From Meghimatium bilineatum (taxonomy: Eukaryota; Mollusca; Gastropoda; Stylommatophora; Philomycidae), in NCBI GenBank assembly GCA_034231615.1, contig CM067316.1, positions 31,746,009-31,810,008 on the forward strand: DNA of 64,000 nucleotides, read 5' to 3'. Positions within the stretch are counted from its first letter, which is position 1. Each line of letters begins with the position of its first letter. Below are positions 56,780 through 64,000 of the stretch, in pieces. Both the position numbers and the translations under genes were made by a program. The notes below the pieces were generated by a model. It ran no database searches. It was given only the letters and a program-made list of their open reading frames with translations, and was not told the origin of the DNA.

Positions 56780-56795
56780 CAATGAAAACATTAAT

Positions 56796-57589
56796 AGCAA
56801 TGGTACTATCACAAAGGCATTAGAGCACAAACATTAAATAGTACGATAAAAAAAAATATACGATTGTACAACTTCAATGTGATATCCGTAGCTGCGAAAG
56901 TTGGAAAATAACAAAAAAAATTGGCACGCAATGAAAGTCATTTGAAAATAATTGTATTATAAAACTCTTAAATATTGATTGGGAAGAATTCAAATGAAAC
57001 ATGGAAGTAAGAGAACGAAGCAAACAGAAATGTGCTTCTATGACAATAAGAAGGAAACTGTGAACGTATATCGGGCATGTCCGTAGAATTGATGAAAACG
57101 ACTGCCACTGCATGCATTAAAATGGGTACAGAAGCAAAAGAGAAAAAAAATAACAAAGACTTCGACGAGGAACCATCAAAGAGGGAATAACTATGGGTTT
57201 CAACAGCAAGCAAGAATTACACACAAAGATAATACTCAGATGTCTGGAGACAAACTGATACTGGCAATGCGAGGGCTGGGGTAGCATAACGCATATATGA
57301 ACTGAAACAAGTACAAGTAGTGCTTTTTCAATTAAAAAAAAGTGGTTAGGCCTGTACGGTATTTACAAAAGAGGAAAATAATATTATGCATAAATCGCCA
57401 GCCTTCCCAATTTGGTCATAATATTTTGTACTTAGGGCCTATGCAGTTTTGAAAGGAAAAAAAAGCTTATTTACTTCCATTTGTATGAAGTATTTTGTAA
57501 ATCAAAGGTGGGTTCTACTGTCATATTTAAAAAAAGGTGGGGTGTGAATTGTTGCCTTACTTGAATTTATTTTGCAATCCCCCTAGTCG
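56796..57589. other. Mostly unassigned; possible LINE tail 56980-57260
   Basis: The plus frames contain HVRRIDENDCHCMH, GYRSKREKKNNKDFDEEPSK and a Trp-rich end, weakly like the GHVRRM...K.GR.R..W tail of LINEs. Otherwise nothing. Confidence 0.3.
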
Positions 57590-58340
57590 TAGGGTTACCA
57601 TAATTGTCAAATGAAAAAAGAGGACACGCAAAATTTTCATCAAATATGGCCAATATTAAGTGTTGTACAAATAAAATTAAAGTTAAACTAAATAAAATAT
57701 TGTACTTAGTTAATTATAAACTTGTATTAGCTGAGTGTTCAGTGCTCCACACTAGCTGACTGAAAAGAAACAGTAAGTTAGTAACTAAATTACTGAAGTT
57801 TACCAAACAGTAGTGAAAGTATTTAATTCTGAGTCATTATCATCAAAATCGTCCGCATTTGAGGAAATTGACGTTGGGATCATAGATTGCGCCTGGGGCT
57901 GAGTTCAAGCGTATTTCTCCAAAGAACTGGTGGCATTCAACAAGTTAGACTGGCTTCGGAGATATGTGTGAAATTCTTTGTGAAATTCTTTGTGAAATTC
58001 TTTGCATGACATATGCTTCAAGTTAACTGCACAAACAGAATTCCTGTGACAGATTCAATAAGCAACTTATCTCTTTCCTTTGTCCATTGACTTTGCATCA
58101 GAAAAAAACATTCGTTCCGTGTTAACATTGAGCTAAATATAGCTGGCTCGCGTGTTTATTTCACGATACATAATAGATTAAAGTATATATCACAGAAAAG
58201 TAAGTAAAAACGTATCGATCAATCGATTGGGGACGGACAGTCTGGAGAAAAACCCGGACAAAAGTCATTTTTCTGGAAAGCCACCCGGACAGGGGCATAA
58301 AAAAGGACGTGTCCTAGGAAACCCGGACGCATGTGTTAAT
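57590..58340. repeat. Possible decayed hAT-type element
   Basis: The left has TAGGGTTACCATAATTGTC followed by GAGGACACG. The right has several CCCGGACA repeats and GTGTCCTAGGAAACCCGGAC. Such GGACA-rich ends with a GGTTACCAT terminus occur in hAT-type non-autonomous elements. The right terminus is eroded and no target duplication was found. Confidence 0.3.
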
Positions 58341-58677
58341 TATAAGGCTACATTATCTAAAGCATACGTTCCCAAATTGACCATTTTGGAAACACAACGT
58401 GGATAATACGCCCCCCCCCCCCAGTGGTCGCTGAAGCCTTCTAGAGGGGCGATAGTAGGTTCAGAAGCAGTTGGGACGGTTGGTGGCTCCTTATAGAAGA
58501 AACTAATATTTTTTGTTTAAATTAATTATTTTCGTGATTTTACCCTTGGATAATCATTTAAAATGTAAAATCTGCGGTTCATGTCAAGCAGATGTGACCT
58601 ATTTTTAAAGGGAACTAATCTCATACGTTATTCAACGAAAAGAGCTTTCGCTAAAGGCGCATACAACGCATCATCCA

Positions 58678-58766
58678 TCGATCTTCGCGTAACACATTGA
58701 GACCCCCCCTTTCCCCTCGCCTGGAATACCCTGGGGGGGGGTGTCATTGCGTTACGCGAAGATAGA
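58678..58766. repeat. Foldback sequence with GCG-rich arms
   Basis: The left arm ATCTTCGCGTAAC...GACCCCCC and right arm GGGGGGG...GTTACGCGAAGAT are inverted with a few mismatches around about 25 bases. The arms are 31-34 bases. Probably a tiny MITE, or two abutting inverted ends. Confidence 0.55.
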
Positions 58767-58849
58767 TTTAGCGCTACCACAAGCGTCTTACACGATCAAT
58801 CAACCCTATATTAACATACTTTAAAAAATGTATCACTCATCCTTCAAAT

Positions 58850-60160
58850 TAATTTCTTTCTCCACAGCTGTGCATACTATAGTCAGTGAGAATTCCAAAG
58901 AGGGGGATGTAACTATATACACGGATGGATCTGTGATTAGACATGTCCGCAGTGATTGGGCTTTCACAGCTCAGTGCGCAGGTAAAACGATACGGGGAAG
59001 AGTGGTGGCCTTTGCGGTTACTACGTGTAGCATGACCATGGAGACTATGGCGGTGACCAGGGCATTTGAGTGGGTAAGTACACAAAAGGTAACGCGGGCC
59101 TGCATTTTGAGTGATTGTGTGAGTATGATTACTAAGGTGCAAGTGGGTCTCGTTCGCGAGCAGTGGATCGAGGCCTTGAGAAAGGCGAGGCTGAAAGTGG
59201 CTACAACTATTTTCGTGCCGGGACATATGTGTGTTCGAGGCAATGAAAGAGCGGATCAACTGGCGTCATGCGTGATTGTGGCACATGGCAATGGATCGCG
59301 CTGACGTTTTGAACTCCTTAAGAGATAAGTACGCGAGACTAATGTGGATGATGATACTTTTCTATGGCCAGGATTAAAGATCAGGGTTGAAATGCCGTGT
59401 TGCTAGAAGTGAATATTCTTGAGGGCGCAGAAGAATGATGGTCAACCAGCATAGGACTGGTTCTGTCGGTTGGTTGCTGATCCAGCGGTCCATGGGCTCA
59501 TGACCTTTGACCTAATGCCATTAGATGGCATTATATTGCTGGGAAGTCTGTGGATTTTCGGCTCACTCCGGGACAGAGCCAGAGAATAACTATCCCACCT
59601 CCAGGAAGGTAGGTTTCAACCTATGCACTGCGCACAGCCACTGTAGTCAAGATAGGGTTCCCTGTGCTCATTCCCCGCCACCAATGGACTACTGGTTATA
59701 CCGAACTTCTCTATTGCTCCAGGCATGCAACCATATGTTCAAGTAAAAAGGATTGTCACTTCCTGAGTCACTGTGCCTCTATGATGGGCCTCAGCCATAG
59801 GAAAAACAGTGATGTCAGTTTCCTCCTCCTCAGTGCTGCACCGTACATCTCTGGCTCCCTCCCAACCACAGAAGGTGCATACATATATATTCAGGCAAAC
59901 ATGAAAAACAAAATCACAACTGTATAGATGACATGCAATGAAGCTTCTATAAGAAGATAATCTCAATATAACGGCATGTCATCCACTAAGGTTTTCTGTT
60001 GCATGGATGGTATGTCTAGAAGGTCATTGGTGAGACCCACAGACCACATGCGTAGACTGGTTCTGTCAGTAGAAGTGTAATGGCGGATACACTCAGGGAG
60101 TGACCGGAGCAACTATGGGCGTGTCCAGTTTGTAGTGATGATGATCCGACGACTGACTAT
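58850..60160 (+). mobile_element. LINE RNase H with well-preserved active site, carrying a 587-bp insertion
   Basis: A 158-residue open frame from 58828 contains GDVTIYTDGSVIRHVRS (first Asp), METMAVTRAFEWV (Glu), ACILSDCVSMITKVQVGL (second Asp) and FVPGHMCVRGNERADQLASC (last His/Asp): all RNase H catalytic positions appear kept. The upstream Met lies in non-LINE sequence, so the start is not real. The tail (RRMMVNQHRT, then VMADTLRE and VCSDDD) is split by the insertion at 59468-60054. It fits the same I-like family as 8190-10137. Confidence 0.85.
59468..60054. mobile_element. 587-bp insertion of unknown type in the RNase H LINE
   Basis: GACTGGTTCTGTC at 59455-59467 and 60055-60067 flanks it; the sister LINE at 50740-51345 has the uninterrupted site. 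No inverted termini, no poly(A) tail and no recognised coding frame. A 13-bp duplication would suit a retroposed sequence. Confidence 0.7.
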
Positions 60161-60510
60161 TCATTTCTTACTTTTACTTTATAAGTTCGAAATAGACAAT
60201 GCTTCAATAGGTTTTATGGTGTTTTAATTATTACAATAATGTTCTTACTAATGTAATGCAATCGATGTATTCCGAATTGTCATATTTAAACCATTGTACG
60301 AAACTGTGCATAATCTTATTCGATCATACACTTTACAATCGTTACTTTAGTACTGTTTCATAAAGATCGGTATATTAATAACTGTGTTCAAGATGAAGCA
60401 CATATTAGCCAGCAGCTACTTTTCAATAATTTAACGGCATAGGCAGGAATTTGAATGTATCAATAATTGCAATTTTCGTCGAAAATATCTAACGGATTGA
60501 ACGCAAAAAG
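60161..60510. other. Unassigned sequence
   Basis: AT-rich; no feature seen. Confidence 0.5.
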
Positions 60511-60685
60511 CGCCGAAGACGGATGTGTTGGGCCATTGGCGCAAATAAAACGGCAACACAACGCATTTCCATTCTCTGGACTATATTCACCTGGAAATCT
60601 TGTAGGACCATTGTCCTTTTACAAGAGAAATCCAGCGGGAGTTTGAGAATGAACTCTAAAGAAGAAGAACGCGAAAAGCTGTTAT
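60511..60685 (+). repeat. SINE-like repeat, subtype A
   Basis: GCCGAAGACGGATGTGTTGG, CAAATAAAACGGCAACACAA, TCTGGACTATATTCACCTGG, AATCCAGCGGGAGTTTGAGA, ending GAAGAAGAA. Close sister of 44504-44675. Confidence 0.85.
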
Positions 60686-60721
60686 AATGGAGGATATGGG
60701 GGTTACACAATTTATCATATT

Positions 60722-60995
60722 CCGAATCGCCTGTGTGTTGCCGGGGCCCGAAAGGGGAGCAATGAATAGCAACACTTTTTACCTTCCACGCATGTCGTAA
60801 AAGGCGAGTAAGGAGGTTCTGGGATGGGGTTGGCTGTCCCATCCAATATAGGGTTAGTGACCCAAAACCATGCTGAAGACGGATGTGTCAGGCCAAAAGT
60901 CGCAGATATCGCAGCAATTCTGTAAGCCATGACACAACGCATTCCGTTCTCCGGACTACATCCTGCGAACTGCAGGTGTTTGAGAACAAACGCAG
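60722..60995 (+). repeat. SINE-like repeat, subtype B (full length)
   Basis: Head GTGTTGCCGGGGCCCGAAAG with GCAACACTTTTTACC (hairpin-forming), middle GGGTTGGCTGTCCCATCC, then GCTGAAGACGGATGTGTCAG, GATATCGCAGCAATTC, CGTTCTCCGGACTACATCCT, and end TTTGAGAACAAACGCAGAAG. Best-preserved copy of this subtype. A head-only fragment is at 61395-61465. Confidence 0.8.
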
Positions 60996-61489
60996 AAGAA
61001 TATATCCCGAATATAGGTCTACCACGTTCATAGTACGAAGAAACCTTCGCCGTTCGCTATAAGCCTACTGGAGAAAAGACATACTCCACCCTTCCCCCAT
61101 TCCCTAACAACGCCGACTTGTTCCCAGCCACCATATACCCTTTCTAACCAACTCACCAGTCTAGCCCTCTCATACAATATAAATATTTACATAAATAAAT
61201 AGTTACCAGTCTTCTGAGCTATAGGGCCAAGGAAAATAATCAAAATTAAAATGTAGGTCCCCTTATGCTATATTTTGTCTCACTTATTTCGGATAATAGG
61301 TAGGCCCGAGATATGTGATCGTACACAATTTATGTCGTGCAAAGTGGATGGTGGCCCGAAAAAGTTAGAGAACTTATGATCTAAAGGGTCTTCCCTATGA
61401 ACCATTTCGTGTGTTGCCAGTTCCGTAGGGGGAGAAAAGAGTAGTAACACTCTGATCTGCCATTATAAAAGACTACTATTTTTTTAAAT
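60996..61489. other. Unassigned sequence with a SINE head
   Basis: Bases 61395-61465 (GTGTGTTGCCAGTTCCGTAG, GTAGTAACACTCTGATC) match the first 70 bases of SINE subtype B. The rest is not recognised. Confidence 0.45.
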
Positions 61490-61745
61490 TGTCTTTTCCC
61501 AGGTGATTTGTTATCCACTCTTGCCGTTAAGCGTAGGGATGATTGTGTTCCAAGGCCAGGTGTGTCGCCTCGGCTGTCATATGATCGTGTTTGTTTAAGA
61601 TGTCCCTGACGTTTTCTATCCATCTTTTTCGTGGTCTTCCTTTGGCTTTGTACCCTGATCTTATTTGGTTATATGTCTGTACGGGCAACTTGTCGTGATG
61701 CTTTCTCATAATGTGACCAAACCACTTGATCTGCCGCCTCTCTAT
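61490..61745 (-). mobile_element. LINE 3' tail (best copy of five-copy family)
   Basis: Minus frame: MRKHHDKLPVQTYNQIRSGY, KAKGRPRKRWIENVRDILNK and HDHMTAEATHLALEH. Upstream is QIKWFGHI-like. Ends CTTAACGGCAAGAG. Confidence 0.8.
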
Positions 61746-61799
61746 GTATTCTGTACTAATGTTAAAATCAACGTTTCAAGAAGGCTGGCGTTTAAACAC

Positions 61800-62045
61800 C
61801 ATATTAAGAAGGAGGTTAGCTTTTTTTCGGTCATGTGAACAGACTCGCTAACATTGAAAGAGTGCTGTTGGAGTGGGCGATAGAAGGTACTAGAGGAAGC
61901 GGTCGGCCAAGACGTCGCTGGACAAAAGATATTCAAGAATGCATGCACTTGTCGCTAGAAGAAGCAGGTCAATTTGACAAAGTCCGCAGAGATTTCAAGA
62001 GTTTCATAAGGAAGACTAAGTTCTGGGAAGAATACGTTTCATGAC
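61800..62045 (+). mobile_element. LINE 3' tail (REYVT type)
   Basis: Frame: NRLANIERVLLEWAIEGTRG, SGRPRRRWTKDIQECMHLSL, KVRRDFKSFIRKTKFWEEYV, stop at 62044. Same ending as 45199-45375. Confidence 0.8.
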
Positions 62046-62124
62046 ACGCACTAATAGTTCTGAGGTGAATGTTTACTCTCATCACATATATCACGGCAAC
62101 TAAAAATAACATGTTGAAGTGGGA

Positions 62125-62235
62125 TGTTTCAATGCGCAGATATGCAGTTCAGGTGTAAACCATGACACAGCACATTAAGTTATTTGGATTACATCTGCAA
62201 AGAGGGAGTTTGAGAACGAACACAAAAATAACCAC
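62125..62235 (+). repeat. SINE-like repeat, subtype B fragment
   Basis: CGCAGATATGCAGTTCAGG, AAACCATGACACAGCACATT, GATTACATCTGC, GGGAGTTTGAGAACGAACAC. 3' part only. Confidence 0.6.
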
Positions 62236-62539
62236 TCAAACACTCCCATATTTATAGACCTGACAACTTCCATCCATATTAGGCTACACTAATTTAATAG
62301 TTACTTTAATAAGATTTATAATAAAGTCCATACTTGATCCATACCTTCAGAACTTCAGTTTCTATTTCTTTCCTTACTTTCGGTGTCTGTTGCAAATGTG
62401 GTGTCAAAAAAAACAGCCAGGATTCAACAACTTTTGTAGGATCTCATTGGCCAAATATCTTGATAAGCATAACTGCTGGTATAGTCTTTTCAGTAATGAC
62501 GAACTTAAAGGCGCTACAATCATGCTCAATACAGAATAT

Positions 62540-63560
62540 TAAGTTTGATGAGCCACATAATCCAAATACTACTAAGGATCATACATTTAATAATTAAAAA
62601 CAAGATAGACATTGAAGTCAGCGACGCGCAATTCGGTTTTACGACAAAATCAAAGGAACCAGAGAACATACAGTACTTAGTATCTGACTTCAGCAAGGCC
62701 TTTGACAGATTCCAATATGAAAAATTATTTGAATGTCTTTAAGAAATATGCATAGATTGAAAAGGCACCAGAAAGATCAGAAACATTTATTGGGAACAAA
62801 CTGCATCAATAAGGTGTGAAAACAGGTGTGTCACCATACATAGAAATAAAAAGAGGAGTAAGACAAAAATGTATTTTATCACCCAGCCTATTTATCATCT
62901 ATAACAGTGTTTCCAAACGTGGGGTCCACGTCCGGAGGGAGGCAATTTGGTTGTTGGGGAATTTGATTGTTCAGGGGCAATTCAAGGGGGAATAATACAA
63001 TTTTTGAATATAAAATATATGTACATTTGGGGGGGGGGGGGGGGGAGGAGGATCCGAATTTTTAAATACTTAGGTGCGTCATTGTGAAAGAAAAGGTTGG
63101 GAAACACTGATCTACATAGAGAATATTTGTTAACATATAGGAGGAATGCCAAAAATCAAGATCAGTGTAAAAATAATAAAACAACCTGCGATATGCGAAT
63201 ACGACTATTCTTTTAGCAGAAAGTGAGCAGGAACTACAAAGAATAATATATCAAGCAGATAAATCAAGTTATATGTACTGGATATAAACATAAAAAACAA
63301 AAAAAAACGATGATAAAAAATCAGCAAAATCACAGAAGAACAGGTGCTAAACATAAAAGTACATTGAAAGATAGTGTAACAAGAAGAACATTATCAGTAT
63401 CTCGGACACATAATGCCAAATGATGGTAGATGCGACAGAAGTTAAAAGGAGAATATGAGTGGCTAAAAGTATTTTAAATGACGTAAGAAAAATGTAAACA
63501 TCTAAACAAATTACAAACAAGCTAAAAATGAGAATTATAAAATGTTACTTCTATTCTATA
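62540..63560 (+). mobile_element. LINE reverse-transcriptase fragment, interrupted by a hAT MITE
   Basis: Frames: KIDIEVSDAQFGFTTKSKEP, DFSKAFDRFQYEKLFECL, RNIYWEQTASIRCE, and (after the MITE at 62905-63109) IYIENIC, then KITEEQVLNIKVH and HYQYLGHIMPNDGRC. The same family as 4125-5175. Many frameshifts. Confidence 0.75.
62905..63109. mobile_element. hAT-type MITE inside the LINE
   Basis: Begins CAGTGTTTCCAAACGTGGGG and ends GGTTGGGAAACACTG. Flanks ATCTATAA (62897-62904) and ATCTACAT (63110-63117) are an imperfect 8-bp duplication. Interior has a long G run (63029-63047). 205 bases, no coding capacity. It splits the LSPSLFIIY block of the RT. Confidence 0.85.
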
Positions 63561-63855
63561 TTATTTGCTCATAAAATATTAATTATAATTTAGTATTATT
63601 TATAAATTATAAATATTAATTGCTCATAAAAATGGGCAATAAACAAATAACTAGAAGACATAATTGATGCCTTTCAGGTGTTTATTATAGAAGAATAGAA
63701 GGAACATGGAAAGTGAAGAAAACAAACAAAGAGGACAAAACTTTGTAAGAAGAACAAATTAGTAAAGAAAATAAAGATCAAACAAATAAAATATTTTGTA
63801 TGTTGCAGTCAACATTTATTGCGGAGACGACAATTAATGATAATGAATCATGTTT
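63561..63855 (+). mobile_element. LINE 3' tail (third copy of the 4869 family)
   Basis: From about 63690 the sequence follows 4869-5175 (GGAACATGGAAAGTGAAGAA, AACAAACAAAGAGG, ATAAAGATCAAACAAAT) and ends CATTTATTGCGGAGACGACA with TGATAATGA. AT-rich duplicated bases at 63560-63640 precede it. Confidence 0.65.
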
Positions 63856-63894
63856 ATCTGTGATAAACCTCTTCCACATTCATTTAATTACGTT

Positions 63895-64000
63895 GGTGAC
63901 TTTTTCTCAGTGCCTACCTCCACTGCCCTTTCCTATTTCTTCAAATTCACATACTCTTTGCAGTGTGTTTTCAACCTCTGTCATCCATGATCTGCAGCGC
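63895..64000 (-). mobile_element. I-like LINE fragment, runs off the window
   Basis: CTATTTCTTCAAATTCACAT and TCATCCATGATCTGC match 53940-54010, the linker before RNase H in the I-like LINE at 53139-56779. Continues past base 64000. Confidence 0.7.

Overview
The window is nuclear DNA from an invertebrate animal: intron-split genes with GT-AG junctions, an AT-rich background, and very many non-LTR retrotransposon (LINE) remnants, SINE-like repeats and short DNA-transposon derivatives. LINE types (RNase H-bearing I-like elements, elements with a C-terminal C2H2 finger), TTAA-flanked piggyBac-type elements, hAT and pogo/Tigger-like MITEs and a mariner remnant fit an arthropod or another large-genome invertebrate. 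The sequence alone does not settle the species. Nothing is prokaryotic: no operons, CRISPR, tRNA or rRNA genes were found.

Two host genes are recognisable and they converge. On the plus strand, 1301-1591 is the last coding exon of the RNA polymerase I largest subunit (POLR1A); the rest lies left of the window. On the minus strand, ten exons from 49815 down to 15385 form a DEPDC1-family gene (DEP domain, RhoGAP-like domain, conserved C-terminus). All ten join in frame, giving 1089 residues plus stop; only the N-terminal exon(s) before the DEP domain were not found. One exon (28885-30570) encodes about 562 Ser/Asn-rich residues.

The rest is repeats. Region 1-1300 is a POLR1A intron with a LINE tail. 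Region 1592-15234 is intergenic: hammerhead-like motifs, nested LINEs, a 43-bp tandem repeat, an RNase H LINE split by a long foldback element, and a LINE tail with an unusually long (about 70 bp) target duplication. Region 15523-49657 is DEPDC1 introns holding a mariner remnant, two piggyBac-type elements, hAT and Tigger-like MITEs, two sibling LINE copies about 6 kb apart, and a GC-richer 1.5-kb block I cannot identify. Region 49816-64000 is the first visible DEPDC1 intron and/or upstream DNA. It holds a cluster of histone-stem-loop-like hairpins, a 5'-inverted (twin-primed) I-like LINE between 16-bp target duplications, an almost intact RNase H reading frame, SINE copies and a hAT MITE inside a LINE.

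The host genes are ordinary. The less usual content is in the repeats: hammerhead-ribozyme-like motifs, a two-subtype SINE-like family with about a dozen copies on both strands, the foldback carrying an RNase H scrap and a tRNA-like B box, and several dissectable nested insertions. I found no evidence for a novel multi-gene system.
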